64,000 bases of DNA from Prosthecobacter gellanilyticus (GTDB lineage: Bacteria; Verrucomicrobiota; Verrucomicrobiia; Verrucomicrobiales; Verrucomicrobiaceae): positions 62,001 through 126,000 of the forward strand of contig NZ_BKAG01000016.1 in the NCBI RefSeq assembly GCF_007992435.1, read 5' to 3'. Positions 44,961-54,800 of this stretch are shown piece after piece. Positions within the stretch are counted from its first letter, which is position 1, and each line of letters begins with the position of its first letter. Below the pieces are notes generated by a model that saw only the letters and a program-made list of their open reading frames with translations, was not told where the DNA came from and did no database searches. The translations under genes were made by a program, and so were the position numbers.

Positions 44961-45575
44961 TTACTTGGACTTGGTGGGAAGGTCGTAGTCACCCCACAGA
45001 ATATCAAAGGGGGTCTCCTTGCGAGGAAGCACCACATTTTCAGTGGCCTCAAAGGCGTCGGTCTTCTCCCACCATTTGCCAGGAATGGAGGTCTCACCTC
45101 CCACCACCTGACCATCCACCACGATTTCAATGGCAGAGGCCTTCACATCAGAAGCTGCCGTGAACTGGTCCTTTTCCAGGATGCGGCGCAGCGTGGAAGG
45201 AGTGATGTAGGCCAGCGCATGGCAGCGCTCACCCGCAGGCACATCCACATAGTTGATCGTTCCCTTGAGAAGGTGGTACTTGTTGTCCTTCGTCTGGGCA
45301 TTCAGGGCGACATAATAATTGACCGTCATGGAGGACAGGCTGCCATTACGTCCGCCAGCTGCTGGAGGAAGGGTGATCTGCAGTTCCGTGTCAAACTCCA
45401 GCCATTCTTTCGGACGCCAGTTCCTGTTCGGCGTGTTGCCAGCCTGGAACTGAGGTGTCTGGATGTTGATCACCTTGGGGGCGCTCACCTTGACTTTGAC
45501 AGCAGGTGCGGTTTGGGCCTGCAAACCAGACAGCCCAAGAGAAAGGGCCGCGAGAACGAGGATGGATGACTTCAT
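44961..45575 (-). CDS. Amuc_1102-type pilus-like protein
   Basis: 204 residues with signal peptide (MKSSILVLAALSLGLSGLQAQ). Beta-rich mature protein: IQTPQFQAGNTPNRNWRPKEW, TVNYYVALNAQTKDNKYHLL, TINYVDVPAGERCHALAY, VDGQVVGGETSIPGKWW and FDILWGDYDLP. It matches the fifth, secreted member of the Akkermansia-type pilus locus by size, order and content. It is the first gene of the operon on the minus strand, 51 bp before the PilM-like gene. Function unknown. Confidence 0.85.
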   Translation of the reverse strand: MKSSILVLAALSLGLSGLQAQTAPAVKVKVSAPKVINIQTPQFQAGNTPNRNWRPKEWLEFDTELQITLPPAAGGRNGSLSSMTVNYYVALNAQTKDNKYHLLKGTINYVDVPAGERCHALAYITPSTLRRILEKDQFTAASDVKASAIEIVVDGQVVGGETSIPGKWWEKTDAFEATENVVLPRKETPFDILWGDYDLPTKSK

Positions 45576-45671
45576 AGGAAAGGGGGGGTGGTCACAGACT
45601 GGGTTGGGTCGGTTGGGCCGCAGCTCGGTCTTGTGAATTAATGATGTTTTATTCGTAAATCGCGCCGGGCA

Positions 45672-46625
<954 letters not shown>

Positions 46626-46800
46626 GGGTACGTATTGGGGCAAAAGAGGCGCGAGTCTGGGACTTTTCCCCCAGGGGGGCAAGCCGGATTTCCCAACTTC
46701 TCGACCGGCGGAAAACCGCTGCCTGATACCACGAACGGGCCAGCAAAACACAAAGGAGTGGACAGCCTCCCCTGCCCTGTGGCGTTCTTTCCACCCCGCC

Positions 46801-47709
46801 ATGCCCATTTCCTTCCCCCCGCTTTCCCGCCGTCAATGGCTCAAAGGTTCCCTCGCTGCCGCCCTCACCCCGGGTGTGGTTTCTGCGGCTGCGGAGCACA
46901 ATCCCGAGCTCTGGGTGCTGTTTTCCGACCCGCACATCGACGCCGATCTGAAGCTGGAGGCCCGAGGCGCCGTGATGGCGGAGAATCTGACCCGCTGCGT
47001 GAACCAGGTGCTGAAGGTCGGCCAGAAACCTTTCGGCGTGCTGGTGAACGGTGACTGCGCCTACCTGGACGGCAAGCAGACGGACTATGATGCCTTTGTG
47101 AAGCTCATCGAGCCGCTGCGCGACTCCGCCATCCAGGTGCACTGCACGCTGGGCAATCACGATGACCGGAAGAATTTCATCGGCGCCATGACGAGCCCCC
47201 AGGACCCGCGCCCGGTGGAGGGGAAGCATGTGGAAGTGCTCAGCAGCGCCACCATGAACTGGGTGCTGCTGGACTCCCTGCAAGAGGTGAACAAAACCCC
47301 CGGTGAGCTCGGCGAACTCCAGCTCGGCTGGCTGGACCGCACCCTGGCCGCCTGCCCGAACAAGCCCACGGTAGTGATGTCTCACCACAACCCGCAAGGC
47401 CCGCTGGCCGAGGGCAAGAAGCCCACGGGCTGTGTGGATAGTGACGCCATGTTTGCCATCCTGGCGAAGCACAAGAAGGTGAAGGCCTTCGTCTACGGCC
47501 ACACCCACACCTGGGAGCACAAGAAGCATGAGGCGACTGGCATCCAGCTCATCAATCTGCCACCCGTGGCTTATGTTTTCAGCCAGGAGAGACCCAATGG
47601 CTGGGTCACCGCGCGTGCCACGCCTGAAAAGCTGGTGCTTGAGCTTCGTGCTCTGAACCCGGCCCACAGCCAGCATGGTGAGAAAGTGGAGATCCTCTGG
47701 AACGCCTGA
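46801..47709 (+). CDS. Tat-exported metallophosphoesterase
   Basis: 302 residues from ATG 46801. [24 protein letters not shown] is a twin-arginine signal. The calcineurin-like metallophosphoesterase motifs are present in order: FSDPHID (D-x-H), VNGDCAY (GD), LGNHDD (GNHD), VMSHHNP and YGHTHTWEH (GHTH). It is a secreted phosphodiesterase or phosphatase of unknown substrate. Its longer upstream frame overlaps the divergent epimerase gene and is not used. Confidence 0.9.
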   Translation: MPISFPPLSRRQWLKGSLAAALTPGVVSAAAEHNPELWVLFSDPHIDADLKLEARGAVMAENLTRCVNQVLKVGQKPFGVLVNGDCAYLDGKQTDYDAFVKLIEPLRDSAIQVHCTLGNHDDRKNFIGAMTSPQDPRPVEGKHVEVLSSATMNWVLLDSLQEVNKTPGELGELQLGWLDRTLAACPNKPTVVMSHHNPQGPLAEGKKPTGCVDSDAMFAILAKHKKVKAFVYGHTHTWEHKKHEATGIQLINLPPVAYVFSQERPNGWVTARATPEKLVLELRALNPAHSQHGEKVEILWNA

Positions 47710-47762
47710 GCCTGCTGACTGCAAACTGTTCACCGTCTACCGCCCACCGTTCACTGCTGCCC

Positions 47763-48470
47763 ATGTCCTTCCCCGACACCCGCTGGTCCATCCTGGAGAT
47801 CGCCACGGCCAGTGGCGATACCGTCGCCCGGGCAGCGCTGGATGATCTCTGCCAGCGCTACTGGCAGCCGGTGTTTGCGGTCATCCGGGGTCGGGAGGCC
47901 TCCATTGAGACGGCACGGGATCGCACGCAGGCCTTCTTTGCCTCGCTGCTGGAGAAATCCACGCTGCGCCGGGCTGAGAAAACCCGCGGGCGGTTTCGCA
48001 CCTTCTTGTTAACCGTGCTCTGGCGCTTCCTGCGGGATGAGCGAGAGCGCGACTCCGCTGAAAAACGCGGCGGTGATACGGAAAACTATGCGCTGGAGGA
48101 GGTGGAGAACGAGCTGATCGCCTCGGAAAACCCGCTGGCTGAGACCCTGGACCGCGAGTGGGCGCTGATGATGCTGGAGCGCGCTGTGGCGGCCGTGCAG
48201 GCGGAAGTGGTGACTTCCCGTGGTGAGCCTGCGTGGCAGGTGCTGCGTGCCTTTTTGCCCGGCAGCACAGACACTCCGGACCTCGTCGCGGCGGCGAAAA
48301 CGCTCGGCATTGGAGACAGCGGCGTGCGCACAGAAATCCACCGGCTGCGCAAACGCTGCCGCGAGGCGCTGCGGCGCGAGCTGATGAGCACTGTCTCATC
48401 TCCCGATGAACTGGATGACGAAATCGCCTATCTTGGCCGCGTGCTGAGGCGCGAACTGGCATCTTCGTGA
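47763..48470 (+). CDS. ECF-type sigma factor paired with a Ser/Thr kinase
   Basis: 235 residues. TRWSILEIATASGDTVARAALDDLCQRYWQPV is an ECF region 2 start typical of PVC sigma factors next to kinases (given in parts), with FFASLLEKSTLRRAEKTRGRFRTFLLTVLWRFL, and region 4 around LVAAAKTLGIGDSGVRTEIHRLRKRCREAL. The next gene, 38 bp downstream, encodes a kinase with a zinc ribbon and WD40 repeats, so phosphorylation of the sigma factor is a plausible control route. Confidence 0.88.
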   Translation: MSFPDTRWSILEIATASGDTVARAALDDLCQRYWQPVFAVIRGREASIETARDRTQAFFASLLEKSTLRRAEKTRGRFRTFLLTVLWRFLRDERERDSAEKRGGDTENYALEEVENELIASENPLAETLDREWALMMLERAVAAVQAEVVTSRGEPAWQVLRAFLPGSTDTPDLVAAAKTLGIGDSGVRTEIHRLRKRCREALRRELMSTVSSPDELDDEIAYLGRVLRRELASS

Positions 48471-48508
48471 AACACCGCTGCGCATTCTCCCAATCCTACT
48501 CATGAGAC

Positions 48509-51500
48509 ATGCCGGACCCGACCGCCAGTCACCTCTGCCCTGAATGCCACACACCGCTGCCTGCCGGACGGTTGGAGGGCATGTGCCCGGCCTGCTTCTT
48601 TGATTCCGCAGGTGAAGGAGATGATCTGGCAGGGCTGCATCGGGGAGACGAGATCGCCCGCGGCGGCATGGGCATAGTTTATGAGGCGCAGCAGTTTGAG
48701 CCGAAACGCATCGTGGCCCTGAAAATGATGCGCCCGCAGTGGGCGGAGAACGAGCAGGCGCGTGAGCGCTTCCGCCGCGAGGCCCGTGCCATGGCCAGCC
48801 TGGAGCATCCGGCCATCCTGCCCGTGTATGATGTGGGTGAGAGTGATGGCCTGCCCTGGTTCACCATGAAGCTCGCCGCCGGTGGTTCGCTGGCCTCGCG
48901 CATCCGTGGTTATGCTGGCCGCTGGAAACAGACCGCCGATCTCATGGCCCGTATCGCCCGCGCCTTGAGCTTCGCCCATGAGCGCGGTGTGCTGCACCGG
49001 GACGTGAAGCCGGGGAACATCCTCTTTGATGCGGATGACCACTGCCATCTCGCAGACTTCGGTCTGGCGAAACATCTTGTCATCGAGCCTGAGGACTTCT
49101 CGCTGACTCTCGGCGCGGAGGTGCTCGGCACGCCTCATTATCTCGCGCCAGAGCTGGCTTCTGGCGAATCACGAACCGCCACCACGGCGAGTGATATCTA
49201 CAGCCTCGGCGCGGTGCTTTACGAGCTGCTCTCCGGCGTGCCGCCGTATCAAGGCACCAGCCTGCCGGCCCTGCTGCGCCGTGTGGCGGATGAAAAACCA
49301 CGCCCGCTCTCGGAATTCCAACCGCCGCGTGATCTCCGCGCCATTTGTGAGAAGGCCATGTCGCGCGAGCCTGAGCAGCGCTACGCCACGGCCCGCGAGA
49401 TGGCGGATGACCTGGAGCGCTTTCTACGTGGCCAGAGCGTGCAGGCCTGCCAGCCGGGGTGGATCGAGTCCGCCTGGCGTTGGTGTCGCAGGCATCCTGC
49501 GGTCGCCGCCCTGCTGGTGGTCGTGTTCGCCCTGCTCGCCACCTTGGCCATCGGCTCTTCCCTGGCGGTCGTGCATATCAGCAAGGCCTCCCGTGAGGCC
49601 ATGGCAGCCCGTGACAAGGCAGAGACCAGCGCACGCCGGAGCACGCTGTCTTCCGCGGAAGGTCTGCGCCGCGCACGCCAGCCCAGGTTTCGCGTGCATG
49701 CGCTGGACCGGGTGATCGCAGCAGCATCGCCAGATGAAAGTCCGGAAATGCGGGTGGACCGTCGTGCCGAGGCCATCGCCAGCCTGGCCTTCCCCTATCT
49801 GCATGAGCATGACATGCCCCAGCATGAGCCGGGCTGGAGTCTCGCCAGTGTTTCATCCGGCCAGGAGTTTCATGCCTGGCGCGGCAAAGAGGGCTGGCGC
49901 GTGACCAGCGGTCGTGACGGGCGCATCATCTCTCATTCACCGCAGCTCAGCCAGCCTCTTTGTCTGAGCCGCAATGGTCAGTGGCTCGCTGCGCAAGCTC
50001 CGGAGGGCAAGAGCTGGCAGCTTTGGGATCTCTCAAAACCCGAGGCACGGCTCGAAGCCACCCTTCCAGGTGTGCCGCAGGACCTCAGCGATGATGGCGG
50101 GCTCATCGCCTTCTATCATCAGGGTGAAAAGACGGGGCACATCATCGCCGAGGTACGCGAGACGGCCGGAGGCAAGCCGCGCTTCCATCTCGATTTCCCG
50201 CAGGTCTCTCTCAAGATGCGCTTCAATGCCGAGGCCAGCTTGTGCGCCATCGCACCGAGCTCGTACCTGAATGACTCTGACTTCCCGTACTCGGTGAGGC
50301 TGCATCGCTGCACGGATGGCAGCGTGGCCCGTGAGATGACCGCAGGCATGGCGAACTGCATCTGGTCTCTGGCCTGGAGCCGTGATGGCAGCCTGCTCGC
50401 AGCGGGCGAGCGCGGCGGCCGTGCGGTGATCTGGAGCACGAAGACAGGTCAGGCGCATCATTTGTTACGCGGCACAGGCTCGGACATGTGGCTCATGGCC
50501 TTCAGTGAGGATGGCCGCCACCTCGCCACAGTCAGTGATGACCGGCTCATGAGTGTGTTTGATGTCGTCAGCGGTCTGCCCATCGGTCGCGGTTACGAAT
50601 GGATCCCGCACGGAGTGCCTCAGATGAGCTGGTCAGCCTCGCAGCCAGACGTCTTCGGCCCCATCTCCGCAGATGCCAAGAACATGTATGTGCGCGTGGG
50701 AGACTGCGCCTTTGACACCTTCTCCGCGCATGATTCGAATGGCCGCGCGCTCGGCATCGCCGTCTCTCCCGGCGGGCGCTGGCTGGCCGTGGGTGACTCG
50801 CGTCATGCGCGCCTGTGGGACCTGCATCAGCGCAACAGTCACAGCATCTTCGCGGCGGGTTTGTGGAATGACTTCACCTTCTCGCCAGACGGTCGCTGGC
50901 TCTATGGCGCGGGCGAGCATGGCGTGGTGAGATGGGAGATGAACAACGAGGGTGTGATCACCTCCACGATTCATGAGTTGCTGCCGCCTGGCCGGCATAA
51001 CAGCCTCTCGCTCGATCCCACCGGTCAGGTGCTCGCGGCGGAAACAGCGAACACAGGCCAGGTCAGTGTTTTCCAGTCACCCAGCACAGAGGCCGTGAAG
51101 CGTGACATCCCGCGGGCGAAAAACGGCGCGTGGCTTTCCCTCACCACGAAAAGCGGGCTCGTCGCCGCCGCATCACGCTCAGGCGTGGAGGTGTGGCATG
51201 CAGAAACCGGCAGGCTGGTGCATCAGCAGAAGAAGCCCGCGCTCTGGGCCACCTTCAGCCCGGATGATCAATGGCTGGTGCTGGGTCGCGAACGCTATGA
51301 AATCTGGCGCACCTCAGACTGGCAGCATGTGGACACGCTGGACATGCGCACCATCGATCCTGATCAGGCGCACTTCACCTTCAGCGCGGATGGCAAGTGG
51401 CTGGCCACCGGACATCCCTTTGGCAAAATCTCTCTCTGGTCCGTGCCGCAGTGGAAGCGCTTCGCCATCCTGGAAAGCCCGAACAGCCAGCCCGTGGGCC

Positions 51501-51619
51501 GGTTTGTCTTCACCCCGGATGCCAGCAAGATCTACATCGCCAGCACCAGCGGAGTGGTGGAGGCCTGGGACCTGCGCCTGCTGGATGAAGAGTTGAAAAA
51601 GCTCAAGCTGGAGTGGTAA
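48509..51619 (+). CDS. Ser/Thr kinase with N-terminal zinc ribbon and C-terminal WD40 region
   Basis: 1036 residues. Zinc-ribbon cysteines C10, C13, C26 and C29 (CPECHTPL ... CPAC) are followed by the Hanks kinase domain (about 45-310): ARGGMGIVYEA glycine loop, K72 in VALKMM, HRDVKPGN (163-170), DFG (183-185) and GTPHYLAPE. A membrane helix (about 331-355) and a coiled coil lead to an extracytoplasmic WD40/YVTN-like propeller (about 430-1020) with repeats such as WSRDGSLLAAGERGGRAVIWS and FSADGKWLATGHPFGKISLWS. All catalytic residues look intact. It is encoded with an ECF sigma factor. Confidence 0.9.
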   Translation: MPDPTASHLCPECHTPLPAGRLEGMCPACFFDSAGEGDDLAGLHRGDEIARGGMGIVYEAQQFEPKRIVALKMMRPQWAENEQARERFRREARAMASLEHPAILPVYDVGESDGLPWFTMKLAAGGSLASRIRGYAGRWKQTADLMARIARALSFAHERGVLHRDVKPGNILFDADDHCHLADFGLAKHLVIEPEDFSLTLGAEVLGTPHYLAPELASGESRTATTASDIYSLGAVLYELLSGVPPYQGTSLPALLRRVADEKPRPLSEFQPPRDLRAICEKAMSREPEQRYATAREMADDLERFLRGQSVQACQPGWIESAWRWCRRHPAVAALLVVVFALLATLAIGSSLAVVHISKASREAMAARDKAETSARRSTLSSAEGLRRARQPRFRVHALDRVIAAASPDESPEMRVDRRAEAIASLAFPYLHEHDMPQHEPGWSLASVSSGQEFHAWRGKEGWRVTSGRDGRIISHSPQLSQPLCLSRNGQWLAAQAPEGKSWQLWDLSKPEARLEATLPGVPQDLSDDGGLIAFYHQGEKTGHIIAEVRETAGGKPRFHLDFPQVSLKMRFNAEASLCAIAPSSYLNDSDFPYSVRLHRCTDGSVAREMTAGMANCIWSLAWSRDGSLLAAGERGGRAVIWSTKTGQAHHLLRGTGSDMWLMAFSEDGRHLATVSDDRLMSVFDVVSGLPIGRGYEWIPHGVPQMSWSASQPDVFGPISADAKNMYVRVGDCAFDTFSAHDSNGRALGIAVSPGGRWLAVGDSRHARLWDLHQRNSHSIFAAGLWNDFTFSPDGRWLYGAGEHGVVRWEMNNEGVITSTIHELLPPGRHNSLSLDPTGQVLAAETANTGQVSVFQSPSTEAVKRDIPRAKNGAWLSLTTKSGLVAAASRSGVEVWHAETGRLVHQQKKPALWATFSPDDQWLVLGRERYEIWRTSDWQHVDTLDMRTIDPDQAHFTFSADGKWLATGHPFGKISLWSVPQWKRFAILESPNSQPVGRFVFTPDASKIYIASTSGVVEAWDLRLLDEELKKLKLEW

Positions 51620-51632
51620 ACAGGGTAAAGTT

Positions 51633-51701
51633 GGCAGACGAATGGGGGCAGGCGAATGCTCTGATGTGTTTCAATCATTCGCCTGCCTCTATTCGTCTGC
51701 C
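51633..51701. terminator. Long hairpin after the WD40 kinase gene
   Basis: Two stacked perfect stems: ggcagacgaat (51633-51643) with attcgtctgcc (51691-51701), and ggcaggcgaatg (51647-51658) with cattcgcctgcc (51676-51687), around a 17-nt loop and a 3x3 internal loop; 23 bp in all. It begins 14 bp after the stop codon. There is no clear T-run, so it may act with Rho or as a 3' stabiliser. The two stems share cgaat/attcg cores, suggesting duplication of a unit. Confidence 0.7.
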
Positions 51702-51804
51702 CTTTCAGCAGCCTCCCCACCCGACAGAGGATTTTCACTGAAAGTGTATTTTCTTTGAAACGCTGATCCCGGCATTCCCAAGCAGTGGGTTGAATCCCCC
51801 CATC

Positions 51805-54800
51805 ATGCCCGCCTTTCGCTTCATCGCTCTCCTCTGCCTGCTAGGCCTCGCCGCGCAGGCTCAATTGCCGTCGTTTCATGCGCCCGCGCAGTCCACGGGC
51901 TCCATCACGGTCAAGCTGCACCCGATGGAGAACGTCACGACAGGCACACCGACGCTGGTGACCTTTGGAGTGCCCTTCACCCGGGGCTCCATCACCTCCA
52001 CCGGACTGAACACGGTGCGCGTGCTGCACAACGGCACGGAGATCCCGGCCTTTGTGGAGCAGCTCACACCGTGGCGGCACCTAACCAACAATAGCATCGA
52101 CGGCCAGTCGGTGCGCGTGGCGCGCATCCAGATCCGCCACAGCTTCAGCGCGGCCTATCCGGCCTCTGAAGACATCACGGTGCAGTGGGGCAGCACCGCA
52201 CGCACGCAAAGCATCCTGACGTTCACAGACCCGCTTTCCGCCTGGCACACCGTGACTTCGGGCACTTACGTCGCGGCCGATGGCGTGCAGGAACCGGATG
52301 TGTATGCGCTGCTGCCGAAGAGCATGCTTTCCCAAGGGGTGCTGAGCCTGCGCCGGAGCGAGCCCTTTGCGGATCACATCCCGGAAGCACGCGACAACCC
52401 GAACATCACCGATGCCACCGAGCACTGGCCCGGTTATGAGGAAGCAGATCGCGCCTTCAAAAACTTCTTCTACACCAACATCAACCAGGATGATCCGCTG
52501 GTGACAGGTTATGAGAGCGGCCAGCTGGTGGACTACAAGAATGAGTCGGAGCCCTGGCTCTATGATCGCAGTTCCACTTTCTTCCAGCTCTACATCAAGA
52601 CCGGCTTCCTGCGCCCGCTGCGCGAGGCTGTGCGTGCCACGCAGTTCTACAAGACGAAGCTTTATGGAACTGCTGTGGCAGATCCGTACCGCGGTGTGTT
52701 TCGCCTCAAAGCACCGACGCTGGGTGATGTGACCGCTGGCAATACCTCCATGTATTCCTATGCGGAATGCTTTGCCTATGATCACTGGCTCACCGGCCAT
52801 CCGGGCGATATCGAACCCGTGCGCTGGGTGGTGAACACGCATGAAGGCCTGACCGAGCAAACACGCTGGAGCCCGACCGCAGGTGAGTGGACGGAGCGCC
52901 ACACGGCTTTCCGCACCTTGGCAAACATCGTGGCCTTCGAACTCACCGGCGAGTCCGCTTTCAAGCTGAGAACGCTGAGCCAGATGGGTGACTACATGTG
53001 GCATCAAAACGGCGCGGATGGTCAGGTGCCCGCGAATCGTCAGGACGGCGGTCTCTACCACTACGGCAGGCAGCATGGTGATGGCGTCTTCACCGAACTG
53101 ATCGGCTCACCGTGGATGCTGTCGCTCCTCATGGATGCAATGCTCCGTGGTTATGGCATCTCCGAAGATCCCGCCGTGGCGAACTTTATTCGTCGTGCGG
53201 CGAAGTTCCAGGCCGTGGCGACTCATTACAATGACGACCACATCTATGAGTACTCTGGTGCGCTGAGGTACCCTTATTACCTCTCGCGCTTTGATGGCGC
53301 TCCGGATGCCGCCGACGGTTATGACAACTCCTCCATCGAGCACTCCAAGGAAGTGCTGACCACCATCGCGTGGGGAAACTATTTCCAGCATCTGATTCAA
53401 GGCGTGCCTGATCCGATGATGGAGGCCAATGCACGTGACCTGTATCTATCTTATGACATCGGTGTGAACCACTGGACGCGGCCCGCTGCCCCACCACTGG
53501 GACTCACGGCCTTCCGCAGTATCCCGCCGCGCAAACTAGCCTGGGAAAACCGGCCTTCGGCCAGCCTGACGTGGATCATGAGCTTGATCGATACCATCTC
53601 GCCACCACCGACGGTGGTCATCACCTCGCCCGTGGTGAACCAGTTGTTCACCGCTCCTGCGAACATCCTGATCGAAGCCACGGCCACCTCGCCCAATGCG
53701 ACCATCACCAAGGTCGAGTTCTTTGATGGAGCCGTGAAGATCGGTGAAGACACCACCGCGCCTTATTCACTGCAGTGGAATGGCATCATCGCTTCCCTGC
53801 CAAGTCATGTGCTCACGGCGAAGGCCACGACCTCACTCGGTGTCGTGGGCAACTCACAAGCGGTGGGTCTCGATGTGCGCTCACCCACCCAGCCATCCCT
53901 CACCATTGTGAATCCAGCCCCCGGCACCGTGTTTGATGCACCGGCGAACGTCGTCATCGCGGTCAATGCCACGCCCCAGGGAAACAGCACCATCACCCGT
54001 GTGCTCATCACGCAGAGCTACCAGTTCATCGCCGAGGACACCACCGCCCCCTATACCCACACGGTCACCGGCCTGACGCATGGCACGCATGGTTATGAGA
54101 TCTGGGCCTGGGATAACAATGGTGGTTATACCATGCAGATCCTGGACATCCGCGTGCAGTCCACCACACCACCGACGGTGAACCTGACCTCACCCACGCT
54201 GGGCACCACCACCACGAACGGCGCCACCCTGCATCTCGAAGCCACCGCCTCCGCTCCTGGCAGCGCGATCACCGAGGTGGTCTTCTATGCCGACAGCACA
54301 CCCGTGGGCAGTGATGACACCGCCCCCTACACCTATGACTGGACCATCTCCTCCCGCTGGGCCGTGGGGCAGCACACCCTCACCGCACGTGCTTTTGAAA
54401 CGAACGGCTCCTTTGCCAGTTCCTCCACCACGTTCGAACTCGCGTCCTTCGAGCCAATGACAGCAAGCTTTGACTCCCCGGCGCAGAATGCGGTCTTCCC
54501 CTTCCCCGCCGCCATCCCGATGCAAGCCAGTGCCACCGCTCCGGGAAGCAGCATCGTCCGTGTCGATTTCTACGCGAACAATACATTCGTCAGCTCCGAC
54601 ACCGAAGCCCCTTACACCGCGAACTACACACCGACTTCCATCCGCCAGTGGGAACTCATGGCGCGAGCCGTGGATGGCATGGGACGAACCGCTGAGGCAC
54701 GCCGCACGGTGCATGTGACTGGGCCGACCATTCCCAATGTGACCATCACCTCGCCAACTGCCGGCGGCATCCTGGTGGTTCCTGCTACGACCACCATCAC

